64,000 nucleotides of DNA from Clostridia bacterium (GTDB lineage Bacteria; Bacillota; Clostridia; Christensenellales; CAG-1252): contig JAFSWQ010000005.1 in the NCBI GenBank assembly GCA_017444385.1, positions 1 through 64,000 on the forward strand, in the 5' to 3' direction. Positions 17,401 through 25,431 of the stretch are shown here, piece by piece. The notes below the pieces were generated by a model. The model was not told the DNA's origin, did not search any database, and saw nothing but the letters and a program-made list of their open reading frames with translations. Numbering within the stretch: the stretch's first letter is position 1; every line of letters starts with the position of its first letter. The translations under genes were made by a program, and so were the position numbers.

Positions 17401-20400
17401 TTCACTTTGATTGGAGAAGACGGTGTTATCGTAATCAATGGTCTTGAGTGGGATATCTCTTCCATCAAGTACAAGAATATGGAAGGCGCGACCGTTTCCA
17501 ATATCGTGGAAATGCTCAAAAACAACTTCTACAAACTCAGCGGTCAATACACAATTTCCGTTAAATTCAAAACCTCTTTACACACCGAAGTCAAGAAGGA
17601 CGCGACCATTACCGTTAAGCCGAGAGTAGTTGAAAAGGTTGCTTTGAACGACCTTTCGGCTGGCGTTGTGGAATTCATCCCCAACGAAAACAGGAAGGCG
17701 GGGGAAGCGTTCGGTTTGCTCATTCTCGATCCTATCGTCATAGACTCCATTCACAGCGAAATGGCTTTCGCAAAATCTATGACCTGTTTCTTTACCGACG
17801 TCGCGGCGGATAGCTCGCGTATCAATACAATTAAGTGGCAAACCCCCGACTTCACCGGAGTAAAAATAAGCGCGGAAAGCGATATTAAAGGCACTATTTC
17901 CGCTATCATCGGCAACGCGGTGGGAGGTTTACAATCCATCGATATCGACTATATATTCCTCAACTATCCCGTTAGCAAGGTTGCGCTCACTTCCGACGGC
18001 GTCGTCGTTGCCGAGAAAGACTACGCTACGACCTTATCCTTTGAATTGTTATCTCAAAATCCTTACGGCTTCGTTTATCCCGAGGACGTGACCTTGACTT
18101 ACGGCACTTTCTCTTGCAGTTATAATGGCGTTGCTATTCGCAATTATCCAGCGGGAAGCAAAGTAATAGAGGGCGTGAATTGGAATTTAGCGGGCTTCGA
18201 TTTCGATACTATATGGCAAAAAGATTCCACCGTCGAATACACGGGCGAATCCAAAACTACTGATCTTACCATATCTTTGAAGTTGTCCTTCCTCACCAAG
18301 ATATTGGAAAAGGACGTTTGGTCGTTCATCGACGAAAACGGTGAAGAGTATCTCGATCCTTCCTTACCCGTCGCCACTCCTCAAACCTATGCGGCGGATG
18401 AAAACGGTAGTTATTATCGCATAGACGGCGTTTACGTTTATTCGGACAAAAAACTCGAAGGTACGGCCTATTCCATCGTCGACGGCGTGACGAGTTCGGT
18501 TTACTATAAGAAACCCAACGAAAAAGACGTTAAGCGTCTTATCATCGATCCCACTTCCACCGACTACCTGTGTTACGATAGCTATCCCGCTCGCGTAAGA
18601 GTCACTTTCCGTGACGGACAAACGCAGGATCTTGACGCGGTATGGGATATTTCGGCGCTCGCCGCTGCAACAGACGTATCTCAAAAAGGTTTCTTCGGTT
18701 CGGTAGGTCTCTATATCGCAGGAAGTCAAAAAGTGGCGGACGTATCCCTTTGGATAGCGGCTGAAAAACCCGATAACTACTATATCAAACCTGCCTTCAT
18801 CGGCAACGAACTCGACGTTGCAAACAGCAGTAATCACTTGTATTCGTCCATATTCGCCTTGGGCGCGGATGGAAAACTCGTTGTCAAAGATCTCCGCCAA
18901 ATGAAGACTTTGCACGATCTCGTTTGCGATTGCGACGATGAAAAATGTTTAGGTCGCATTTACTTCGACTATTCGGATAAGAACGTTGAAAGCGACTATT
19001 TCAAGATCACCGAATGGGTTGGGCTTGAAAAGATATCCGCGCTTTACGCGGCAGAGATCGCTAAGGGCACCGCCCTCGAAGACGTAGGCGGCGACGTTAC
19101 TCTTATCGCTAAAGTGGACGACACCGAATGTATTATCACGTTGACGATAGAAAAAGGCGTTATGTCCAATATGCAGTTGAGCGGTTTGTCTCATTCGTCT
19201 TCGTCTATTTACGGCGGAAATATGGGTTCGTATTCTATGACGGCGGAGGGATTGAATCTCACCATAGATCCCTATCTCGCAAGTCCTTTGGATGGGAAAC
19301 AATACCCCACCACTTTGGACTTCTCGCATAAGGGCGTAGATATGCAGGCGATCATCAGCCGTTGGGATCTTTCCGCTTTCGAGGGCGTAGATCTCTATAA
19401 CGGAGCTACCGCAGTGGTTTACGCATACGTAGACGCGCCTTACGAAATAGACGTGGTGATACCCGTCAACGTGACCTTGATATCGAGAAAGATAGAGAGG
19501 GTTTACGTAGACGGAAGCGACGTCAAACGTATTTACGTAGACGGTTATTCGTCGACGGCGTTCGGTAGCAACGTTCAAACCGAAAACGGAAGGATCTTCG
19601 CTTATAAGAGCGTAGCCGTCAAATTCGTAGGTGACGACGATCTCTATCCGTTGAGTTTGAAATACGATATAACCGATTATGCTATGAATTACGGTGGCGG
19701 TCTCATCGCTTCTAACGTCACGGTTTACGTGGGTAGCCAAGCGGGCGGATATCAAGCCGTGGGCGGCTATTCGATTTATAACGTGCAGAATACCTTGTTA
19801 TCGCTGACTTGTGAAGACGAAAGAGTAGCTTCCGTCGACGGCGGCGTGGTCTATACCGAAACGATAGAGGGACGTACGTTCCGTTCGTTCGGTTCGACCG
19901 ACGAAGAAAACGCAGCTTGGGAAGCGCTTACCGTTTTGGTGACCTCGCTGAAAGCCGAAGTTGGCTATTACGTAGACGAACTCGGCAACAAGGTGTCTCA
20001 AGTTCTTACCGCTCGCGAGTACGTAGCGGGAAGAGAAGGCTTGGTCTATTCTTGGAGTAGGAAGAACGTTAACGGCAAGAATTACCTCTACTTCAACTTG
20101 TGGTATCAAAGCGCGACTCTCGGCGATAAGACGGGTCCCGTTCAAACGATATGCACTTATAATGAGAAGTACGTTACTTTGACGGGCGAAGCGTTCAGCC
20201 TTGCTTCCATCGAAAACGCCGACATTACCTATTCCGAGGGTTATAAGCTCCGCGATTTGTTCGCGACCTATTCCATAATCAACACCAACGCGTTCACTTT
20301 CGACGAACTCGTCATAGTCGTTACAGGTTCGGACGGCAAGAAATACGGGCTTGAAGACCTGCTTGTCGCCGACGATTATACCGTAGAAATAAGCGTTGAC

Positions 20401-20724
20401 AACGATAGATACGTTGGTTCTGTCGTCACGTCATTCACTATTAAACCCATAGCGATTTCCAATATGGTTATAACCTTGAACAACAGGACGCTTTCCAAAG
20501 CGGTAATGGACGCCAAGACCATTCGCTCGGTTTACGGCAATTCAGTCAATATGTTCGCCGTTTGCGACGAGGGTATTGAGATCGAAATAACCTTCTTGCG
20601 AGACGGAGAGCCTGCGGCGCCCGTCGAGATAGGCGAATATATCGTCAAATTTACCCCCGTTGATAAGAACTACTGCAACTCTTTGGGCGACTTCACTTTG
20701 ATAATCGAAGCGGTGGACGAATGA
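14455..20724 (+). CDS. Giant 2089-residue lipoprotein of unknown function
   Basis: The N-terminus is a lipoprotein signal ending FTGC (Cys26); the rest is extracytoplasmic with no further membrane segment. The first 600 residues or so alternate beta strands and Asp/Ser-rich turns. Later stretches look like chains of bacterial Ig-like domains, with repeated modules of the type 'strand, WDIS, strand' (for example GLEWDISSIKYKN, WDISALAA, RWDLSAF). The final 250 residues resemble MBG-type surface sandwiches. The ATG at 14455 follows GGAGG; an upstream in-frame TTG at 14422 lies inside the leader hairpin region. The stop overlaps the start of folD. It may be an adhesin, a scaffold or a cell-wall organising protein; the family is not recognised. 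Confidence 0.85.
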   Translation: MRSKYIVRIIVALLVVCLSLAVFTGCKKTTGEVQKGGVNSENVSSAVFAVFQSLKNNRTITGADVIYVGFDGSIEEKEGNEPTPATLFSFDAKIHVGEDEEGVGKSTLAFKVKKDTTNVSLFEAYWKGGNLYLNYAPVFPRVAIGGFDLEGITQKLVRSSNSTSGKWRTTVDLLPTFAEHVLSDCTKRIDGSKRTYKFKVDFSKLSGALDVVLSSADIGVTRQNVLDIFGVTQQSLNEMEANYVSTLEVITTVSGDVETFEKATLTSVSETSSKTFVLNSFKADAVTDVNQNDYPVNLADNLDSYKPYDFKNLSLSGVASLNLSSVNTTATVANKPLNVATQMASFECMYDFVSKNTADGFKAHLNLSSGNEDEKSFSAYYDGDLYVDASSFIGDNPFVKFDGDFVEGALKAMEILLDPRELDSKETLYLLANLFASRKENKGVVSYVISKDMLDLMFEKAGYDPVFDYNSIKIDLNLEAGTFKGVDVTLSMKGANVKLSASYPKIGYDVQLVEPEWISDCVDFNAQSIVTPIVEGEINTNIPNVSNTQLVESLVYSISGEKVELEGNIKNFKLMANYTAKGKLSVFEIEFTDANGNAVCTLFYNYAEPDTFYVIEPVRNGVARVSSLKMLSESRFGEFAHTINGNVAVDQNPAAFTLGNTQKGFIIEANSEALNVILRTVKSVFTDARNLSVPLELGLDNMVLTLQDGASLRSWYGNNRFIDLKINDVSLKYEDLAVATRQTSSHGDRVVSVYQNNDMPDTIKITLGKGSLARSFNVAVEDFGGWQYEDLPDFDETDGVQEIVAYVRVFGQKINDVIKVDYTKSENVEVSYNRNGPDFETLEEGEDKNDLYRSYLRENDGKQAFVFPRYNSEVDPIALIINKYNLAIVSNVQKEVIWMNRNVELNEKSFTNQGDETQDAFTLNPVITDFFGNKVKLDATYRLVLEGASVRDIKNGDNFLTIYAYGNADPLSPATYLAANTEFTLIGEDGVIVINGLEWDISSIKYKNMEGATVSNIVEMLKNNFYKLSGQYTISVKFKTSLHTEVKKDATITVKPRVVEKVALNDLSAGVVEFIPNENRKAGEAFGLLILDPIVIDSIHSEMAFAKSMTCFFTDVAADSSRINTIKWQTPDFTGVKISAESDIKGTISAIIGNAVGGLQSIDIDYIFLNYPVSKVALTSDGVVVAEKDYATTLSFELLSQNPYGFVYPEDVTLTYGTFSCSYNGVAIRNYPAGSKVIEGVNWNLAGFDFDTIWQKDSTVEYTGESKTTDLTISLKLSFLTKILEKDVWSFIDENGEEYLDPSLPVATPQTYAADENGSYYRIDGVYVYSDKKLEGTAYSIVDGVTSSVYYKKPNEKDVKRLIIDPTSTDYLCYDSYPARVRVTFRDGQTQDLDAVWDISALAAATDVSQKGFFGSVGLYIAGSQKVADVSLWIAAEKPDNYYIKPAFIGNELDVANSSNHLYSSIFALGADGKLVVKDLRQMKTLHDLVCDCDDEKCLGRIYFDYSDKNVESDYFKITEWVGLEKISALYAAEIAKGTALEDVGGDVTLIAKVDDTECIITLTIEKGVMSNMQLSGLSHSSSSIYGGNMGSYSMTAEGLNLTIDPYLASPLDGKQYPTTLDFSHKGVDMQAIISRWDLSAFEGVDLYNGATAVVYAYVDAPYEIDVVIPVNVTLISRKIERVYVDGSDVKRIYVDGYSSTAFGSNVQTENGRIFAYKSVAVKFVGDDDLYPLSLKYDITDYAMNYGGGLIASNVTVYVGSQAGGYQAVGGYSIYNVQNTLLSLTCEDERVASVDGGVVYTETIEGRTFRSFGSTDEENAAWEALTVLVTSLKAEVGYYVDELGNKVSQVLTAREYVAGREGLVYSWSRKNVNGKNYLYFNLWYQSATLGDKTGPVQTICTYNEKYVTLTGEAFSLASIENADITYSEGYKLRDLFATYSIINTNAFTFDELVIVVTGSDGKKYGLEDLLVADDYTVEISVDNDRYVGSVVTSFTIKPIAISNMVITLNNRTLSKAVMDAKTIRSVYGNSVNMFAVCDEGIEIEITFLRDGEPAAPVEIGEYIVKFTPVDKNYCNSLGDFTLIIEAVDE

Positions 20725-21557
20725 TGATACTCGACGGAAAAGCGACTGCAAAAAAGATAAGAGAAGGGCTAAAAGACGAGATAGCGACTATAGGTGAGAA
20801 GATATCGTTAGCCGTTATCCTCGTCGGTAACGATCCCGCAAGCGAGATATACGTCGCAAATAAAATAAAGGCGTGTCGTGAAGTGGGTATAGAGAGCATA
20901 CTTAAACGTATGCCCGCGACTGCAACCGAAGACGAGATTAAAGAGGCGGTCAAAACGCTCAACGAAGACGACTCGGTGGACGGAATCCTCGTCCAGTTGC
21001 CTTTGCCAAAAGGTGTGGATAGCGACGCGGTAGTAAATACCGTCGTACACGAAAAAGACGTGGACGGATTGACCTACTACTTACAAGGATTGCTCGCGTA
21101 CGGCGTCGAACCTTGGGCGGCTTGCACCCCTTCGGGCATTATAAAACTGTTTGACGAATACGCCGTCGAGTTAGAGGGCAAAAGGGCGGTAGTTATCGGA
21201 CGATCCGAGCTATGCGGTAAACCTTTGGCGGCGCTACTTACCGAGAGAAACGCGACGGTGACTTTGTGCCACAGTAAAACGGTCGATCTCAAATCGATAA
21301 CGTTGGAAGCGGACGTCGTGGCGGTTTGCGTCGGCAAACCTAAATTTCTCACCGCGGATATGGTAAAAGAAGGCGCGATCGTGGTAGACGTCGGCGTTCA
21401 TCGCCTTGACGGCGGTATCGTCGGCGACGTAGATCCCGAAACGTTCGGAAAGTGTTCCTATTATACCCCTGTCCCCGGAGGCGTAGGACCTATGACGATA
21501 GCGACTTTACTCGTAAATACTTTGGCGGCTCATAAGAAGCGCTTGAATAAAAAATGA
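20721..21557 (+). CDS. folD: Methylenetetrahydrofolate dehydrogenase/cyclohydrolase
   Basis: A 278-residue FolD. It interconverts 5,10-methylene-, 5,10-methenyl- and 10-formyl-tetrahydrofolate in the cytoplasm. Seen are the active-site stretch ASEIYVANKIKACREVG, the conserved DGILVQLPLP, the cofactor-binding VIGRSELCGKP and the C-terminal PVPGGVGPMTIA. Length is typical. The start (ATGATG at 20721/20724) overlaps the end of the giant lipoprotein gene, so it is cotranscribed with a functionally unrelated gene. A NUDIX gene overlaps its stop by 4 nt. Confidence 0.95.
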   Translation: MMILDGKATAKKIREGLKDEIATIGEKISLAVILVGNDPASEIYVANKIKACREVGIESILKRMPATATEDEIKEAVKTLNEDDSVDGILVQLPLPKGVDSDAVVNTVVHEKDVDGLTYYLQGLLAYGVEPWAACTPSGIIKLFDEYAVELEGKRAVVIGRSELCGKPLAALLTERNATVTLCHSKTVDLKSITLEADVVAVCVGKPKFLTADMVKEGAIVVDVGVHRLDGGIVGDVDPETFGKCSYYTPVPGGVGPMTIATLLVNTLAAHKKRLNKK

Positions 21558-22108
21558 AACTCGAAGAAAAAACCTTAAATTCTACGTTGATACATAAAGG
21601 TCGTATAACCGAGTATTACGACGACGTCGTTTTGCTTCCCGACGGAAAGACGGCTAACCGCGAATACGTTTCCCACCGTGGCGGCGCGGCGATTCTTGCG
21701 TTGGACGAAGAAGATAACGTCTACTTGGTACGGCAATTCAGGTATCCTTATAGAGAAGAGATACTCGAAATACCCGCCGGCAAACTCGAAAAGGGCGAGA
21801 TCCCCGTCGAATGCGCAAAAAGAGAATTGACCGAAGAGACGGGAAGAGAGTGCAAAGAGATAATCGAATACGGCGTTTTCTATCCCACGCCCGGATATTC
21901 TAACGAAAAGTTGTATATCTTCCGCGCCATAGTCGGGAAAGACGTGGGAATGCGCTTGGACGATACCGAGTTTATCGATCTCGTAAAAACGCCCTTGAAA
22001 AACGCTTACGAAATGGTCTTGAACGGCGAGATACGCGACGGAAAGACCGCATATGCGATAATGAGATATTACGCCGAAAAACTCGACGAAAAATATAAAA
22101 AGAGGTGA
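21554..22108 (+). CDS. NUDIX hydrolase, ADP-ribose pyrophosphatase type
   Basis: A 184-residue protein of the ADP-ribose pyrophosphatase subgroup. The NUDIX box is intact: GKLEKGEIPVECAKRELTEE, followed by TG. The N-terminal beta domain with HRGGAAILAL and the region PTPGYSNEKLYIF after the box match the NudF/YqkG pattern. It would hydrolyse ADP-ribose to AMP and ribose 5-phosphate. Its start overlaps the folD stop by 4 nt and the esterase gene begins 6 nt after its stop, so the three are one transcript. Confidence 0.87.
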   Translation: MKLEEKTLNSTLIHKGRITEYYDDVVLLPDGKTANREYVSHRGGAAILALDEEDNVYLVRQFRYPYREEILEIPAGKLEKGEIPVECAKRELTEETGRECKEIIEYGVFYPTPGYSNEKLYIFRAIVGKDVGMRLDDTEFIDLVKTPLKNAYEMVLNGEIRDGKTAYAIMRYYAEKLDEKYKKR

Positions 22109-22114
22109 ATAAAG

Positions 22115-23128
22115 ATGTCTTTGGCTACAAACGTGTTTTTTGCAATAGATTACTTTTTCGATCCATTTCAAAACCCAAAGAAAAAGACCGAACAAAACAA
22201 AGAGAAGGTCGCGTGCGCTCACAATATCGTTTATAACGAAGAGTATCCCGACGCTTGTTTGCTTGATACCTACGTAGTACCGCGCAAGGACGGCTCGAAG
22301 TATCCCGTGATAATCGAGATCCACGGCGGCGGATTCGTGGCTGGCGATAAGAAATACCGCGCCTGTCTTTCCGCTTGGTTCGCCGTTCATACCGGCGCGT
22401 TCGTTATGAACTTGAATTACGGATTGGCGCCCAAATATTCCTTCCCCTATCCCGTTAAACAATTGGCGGCGGTGTTCGACTGGATATACGCGAACGCCGA
22501 GGAGTTGAATTTAGACCTCGATAATATAGCGGTAACGGGCGATTCCGCAGGCGGCTATTATTCTTCTTACCTCGCCGCGCTTTCGTCTAACGAAAAACTG
22601 CAAGAGTATTTCGAAATAACTCCAAAAGTCAAGATAAAAGCCGCGGTTTTGAATTGCGGTTTGTACGATATCAAAAAAGCTTTGGAAAACAAAAATATTC
22701 GTCTTATTGCAGACAGCATTTGTTTCAGTTTTGCGGGAATAAAACTCAAAAACCTTGAAGATTACGAGTATTTGGACGTAATGTCGCCCATCGACTATTT
22801 AACGCCCGCGTTCCCCTCGAGTTACGTTATCTACGCGAAGAAGGATATCTTCTGTAAAGGGCAAGGCGAAGAGCTGTTGAAAAGGTTGGAAGAAGACGGG
22901 GTGAAAACCGAAAGATTTGCTTCCACAAGTGTTTTCGATAATCACACTTTCTCTTTGACGTGGCGTTCGAAAGCCGCAAAGAAAGCGAATATGAAAATAT
23001 TGACTTTCCTTAACGCAGAGTTCTACGGCGAAGACGTCCCAGATTTTTCCAAATACTATTCCGACTTTTTGGCGGATGAAGGCGGGGTTAAAACCGATAC
23101 TTCCCCCGAAGAGGAAAAACCCGAATAA
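22115..23128 (+). CDS. Alpha/beta hydrolase, hormone-sensitive-lipase-like esterase
   Basis: A 337-residue cytoplasmic esterase or lipase of the alpha/beta hydrolase fold-3 group. HGGG at 70-73 forms the oxyanion hole, GDSAGG at 142-147 holds nucleophile Ser144, and the His is probably in VFDNHTFSL. The last 30 residues are acidic and Pro-rich and look disordered. No signal peptide is seen, though the first 18 residues are rather hydrophobic. It is the last gene of the folD run, followed by a terminator. The substrate is unknown; short acyl esters or deacetylation of imported sugars are possible. Confidence 0.82.
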   Translation: MSLATNVFFAIDYFFDPFQNPKKKTEQNKEKVACAHNIVYNEEYPDACLLDTYVVPRKDGSKYPVIIEIHGGGFVAGDKKYRACLSAWFAVHTGAFVMNLNYGLAPKYSFPYPVKQLAAVFDWIYANAEELNLDLDNIAVTGDSAGGYYSSYLAALSSNEKLQEYFEITPKVKIKAAVLNCGLYDIKKALENKNIRLIADSICFSFAGIKLKNLEDYEYLDVMSPIDYLTPAFPSSYVIYAKKDIFCKGQGEELLKRLEEDGVKTERFASTSVFDNHTFSLTWRSKAAKKANMKILTFLNAEFYGEDVPDFSKYYSDFLADEGGVKTDTSPEEEKPE

Positions 23129-23195
23129 CACCCTTTTATAAGTGTCGAGCGGTTCGCTTTCTAATAGAGCGAAAACGAAACTTACTATTTCATCG

Positions 23196-23257
23196 GACTG
23201 TGAAAATCGTAGTTATTTAATGAATTACGTAAAACGATTTTTCGCAGTCTTTTTTTG
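23196..23257 (+). terminator. Terminator after the esterase gene
   Basis: GACTGTGAAAATCGT (23196-23210) pairs with the segment ending GCAGTC at 23249 (one bulge and a G-T pair) around a loop of about 20 nt, followed by a run of seven or more T. Confidence 0.7.
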
Positions 23258-23331
23258 TCACCTATCGATTATTCTTTGCGTAATATGAAGTAGGGATACG
23301 TCCCGTTTACGAAGAATTATCGGAGGTACAT

Positions 23332-23505
23332 ATGAATTTATTCGGAGACAATAACAATTTATGGCTGATCGTATTGCTTTGCTGCTGCGGTAGCAACTGT
23401 TTATGCGATATCCTTCCTTTGCTTCTCATCTTGGAATGCTGCGGCTCTTGCGGCGGTAACAATATGGGTTGCGGTCAAAAGTTCGGCGGTTGCGGCTGCA
23501 AGTAA
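23332..23505 (+). CDS. Small cysteine-rich hydrophobic protein, 57 residues
   Basis: ATG at 23332 follows a strong CGGAGG site, and the frame is open to TAA at 23503-23505. The 57 residues include 11 Cys (17-19, 23, 25, 36, 37, 40, 47, 54, 56) and many Gly. A hydrophobic N-terminal half (WLIVLLCCCG, then ILPLLLILECC) is followed by a Gly/Cys tail ending GGCGCK. Two hairpins, one a terminator, follow directly, so it is a one-gene transcript. Similar short Cys/Gly-rich peptides are annotated in Clostridia as 'chorion class high-cysteine' proteins with no known function. It might sit in the membrane, bind metal or form disulphides. Confidence 0.75.
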   Translation: MNLFGDNNNLWLIVLLCCCGSNCLCDILPLLLILECCGSCGGNNMGCGQKFGGCGCK

Positions 23506-23516
23506 TATCCGTTTAT

Positions 23517-23582
23517 CTTACGCGTTTCGCGTAAGCAAGATACCTGCCGTTAAGAAACTTCGGTCTCTTAACGGCCTTTTTT
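23517..23582 (+). terminator. Hairpin plus terminator after the Cys-rich gene
   Basis: CTTACGCG (23517-23524), TTT and CGCGTAAG (23528-23535) form a perfect 8-bp hairpin. Eleven bases later GCCGTTAAGA (23546-23555) pairs with TCTTAACGGC (23566-23575) and is followed by T at 23577-23582. Confidence 0.8.
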
Positions 23583-23613
23583 GTTCCAGAAAGGATAAAT
23601 AGCTATTTTAATA

Positions 23614-23643
23614 TTGAATTATAGTAATAAAGTATAGTATAAT
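23614..23643 (+). promoter_or_regulatory. Candidate promoter before the 296-residue unknown gene
   Basis: TTGAAT (23614-23619), an 18-bp spacer and TATAAT (23638-23643). The area is very AT-rich, so chance matches are possible. Confidence 0.45.
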
Positions 23644-23702
23644 ATTATATTATAAAAGAATTCGGCGAATCGATTTCGCGAGAGTTTAGTAGAGGTGATA
23701 CT

Positions 23703-24593
23703 ATGCCCATCAAAATCATTAGAGACGTGGATCAAAGAGCGTGCGGGGGGACTAAAGAAACATTGAATACAGACGCGCCTAAAACCATAAAATCCAAAGA
23801 AATGATAATGTTCGACGTTTCGTCGGCGCTTGGTCAAATTATTAATAAAAAGTATAATTATCAGCGTATTTCCGCCTTTGCCGCGCCCGCGAAAAAAGGA
23901 ACGTTTATCGTTTTTAAATTGGAAGAAGGGGATCGCTATGATACGCAAGTTCGCCAAAATATCGAATATATAAAAGCCGATATTTTCTCCGCTCTCGTCG
24001 AGTTGGTGGAAAAGTATGATATCGTAAAGGGAAACGGCAGCCATTCTCACACCTACGGCTTGCCCGAGGACTTCGGCGGATATATCGAGATTCTTTACGG
24101 CGGCGGGGAAGCGATTTCTATCTCAAACAATCAGTCGCCCGTACTCTCAATAGAACAAGCCCTTGCGATAGCGGAAGCGTTCGAAGCCTCGTTGAAAAAA
24201 CGCAGAGTGAGCTTACCTAAGTTTGAAGATCTCGTAAAAATCATATACGACGAGAAAAGAAAAGACGGAGGTTTTACCCATCGCGAGCTTGCGATTTTAC
24301 CCGACGGAACGGGACGTTGCGCCGAACAGGCGAAATACGAGGGTACGCCCGTGTACGAGAAAGAGTACGTTATCGCAAAAGAGAAAATCGACGGTATAAA
24401 ACGCAATATAGAAGGACGCAAAATGTTCGCTTGGGGCGACCTGCCGCAAAGTAGGATAAACGTGTTTCGCAAGGACGAAACGTTGAAATTCGTTTTTTCT
24501 AACGGCGACGAAATAATCGTACCCGAAGACCGCGAGCTTCCTCTCGAAACCAAAGAAGGTTTTTTCAACGTCTACTTCGCTATGTTAAAGTAA
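23703..24593 (+). CDS. Conserved-looking protein of unknown function, 296 residues
   Basis: AGAGGTG precedes the ATG at good spacing and the codon use matches the neighbours, so the gene is real. The product is soluble, with no signal peptide or membrane segment. An N-terminal part (about 30-155) reads as a mixed alpha/beta fold; the C-terminal part (about 160-296) holds a helix-rich stretch followed by beta strands and a 'GFFNVYFAML' end. Two His around GSHSHTYG (about 111-118) could bind metal. I do not recognise the family. It stands alone ahead of a gene starting 36 bp later. Confidence 0.7.
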   Translation: MPIKIIRDVDQRACGGTKETLNTDAPKTIKSKEMIMFDVSSALGQIINKKYNYQRISAFAAPAKKGTFIVFKLEEGDRYDTQVRQNIEYIKADIFSALVELVEKYDIVKGNGSHSHTYGLPEDFGGYIEILYGGGEAISISNNQSPVLSIEQALAIAEAFEASLKKRRVSLPKFEDLVKIIYDEKRKDGGFTHRELAILPDGTGRCAEQAKYEGTPVYEKEYVIAKEKIDGIKRNIEGRKMFAWGDLPQSRINVFRKDETLKFVFSNGDEIIVPEDRELPLETKEGFFNVYFAMLK

Positions 24594-24629
24594 GAGTATT
24601 TAATCTTTGATTTGATAATTATTTGCTAA

Positions 24630-24929
24630 ATGAAAAGAGTCAAAATAACTGTGATGAAAACGGCGAATTACGCCGACTTACAAGAGGAATACGAAAACGA
24701 ATTGGAAATCCCCTGTTCGTTAAAGACGGGCGATAGTTTTATAGTGGAAGATTTAACTTGCCCCGTGTCTTTTTGCGGTAGCGCGTGGGCGACGCTGTTT
24801 CCTTTCGTTAAGGCGCTTCTTCTTGGCGGCGAAGACTTTTACGACGGTTGGATGAAGAATAAAAAATCGGCGATGCTATCCTGTAACGACGGCTTTCGCC
24901 CCGTAACTTTCTTGCTGGAATTATTATGA
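24630..24929 (+). CDS. TIGR04076-type small protein
   Basis: A 99-residue protein matching the pattern of the TIGR04076 family: N-terminal VKITVMK, a central LTCPVSFCGSAWATLFP, then LLLGGEDFYDGW and a C-terminal SCNDGFRPVTF. The family is widespread in anaerobes and its function is unknown; conserved Cys suggest a redox or metal role. There is no good ribosome binding site before the ATG, so translation may be weak or coupled. Its stop overlaps the next start by 4 nt (ATGA). Confidence 0.75.
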   Translation: MKRVKITVMKTANYADLQEEYENELEIPCSLKTGDSFIVEDLTCPVSFCGSAWATLFPFVKALLLGGEDFYDGWMKNKKSAMLSCNDGFRPVTFLLELL

Positions 24930-25429
24930 GCGACGTGGAATGTAAACTCGTTAAAGCCGAAGATTACTTGGCGATAAAAGAGATATGGGAAGACTTCAAT
25001 AAATCCCCGTACGCTCGCTTCGATCGACCTCATTCGACCGATGAAGAGATTGTAAAAGCGATGATAGCGAAATGGGCGGAAAAACAGTCGAAAGGCGGTT
25101 TTTCATTCGCCGTTTGGACGGAAGGTAAAATGATAGGCTTTATAAACTTCGTCTATCGCGGTGTATTTTGGGAAACGTCGTATTGCTTCCACTCGGCGTA
25201 TCAAGGGCAAGGACTCGCAAAAAAGGCGATGGAAAAGCTAAAAGGTTTTATTTTATTGTACAATAAGAAAGTGATAGCGCGTACCGCTGTCGACAATCTT
25301 CCCTCTGTAGCGTTTCTATCTGCGGTCGGTTTTGAAAAGATCGGCGAAGAAAAGGTAAGTTTTTATAACGACGAAAGCGGCGCCCCGATATACTTTATCG
25401 GCGGCATATACGAGTTGAAGGAGAGGTAA
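24926..25429 (+). CDS. GNAT-family N-acetyltransferase
   Basis: A 167-residue acetyltransferase of the GNAT fold. The order fits: helices 1-2 with FNKSPYARFDRPH, central strands with GFINFVYRG, and the acetyl-CoA loop YQGQGLAKKAME, then a C-terminal SVAFLSAVGFEKIGEE. The acceptor is unknown. It overlaps the previous gene by 4 nt and lies 2 nt before the aldolase gene, so the three are cotranscribed. Confidence 0.85.
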   Translation: MSDVECKLVKAEDYLAIKEIWEDFNKSPYARFDRPHSTDEEIVKAMIAKWAEKQSKGGFSFAVWTEGKMIGFINFVYRGVFWETSYCFHSAYQGQGLAKKAMEKLKGFILLYNKKVIARTAVDNLPSVAFLSAVGFEKIGEEKVSFYNDESGAPIYFIGGIYELKER

Positions 25430-25431
25430 TT

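Noticed and set aside
18949-19755. 268-residue leftward frame inside the giant lipoprotein gene
   Set aside because: The forward frame is open for 2089 residues with a signal peptide and consistent codon use. The reverse frame has no promoter or binding site.
21575-22462. 295-residue leftward frame over the NUDIX and esterase genes
   Set aside because: The forward strand has an intact NUDIX box and an HGGG/GDSAGG esterase in tight operon spacing. The reverse frame spans both and has no recognisable motif.
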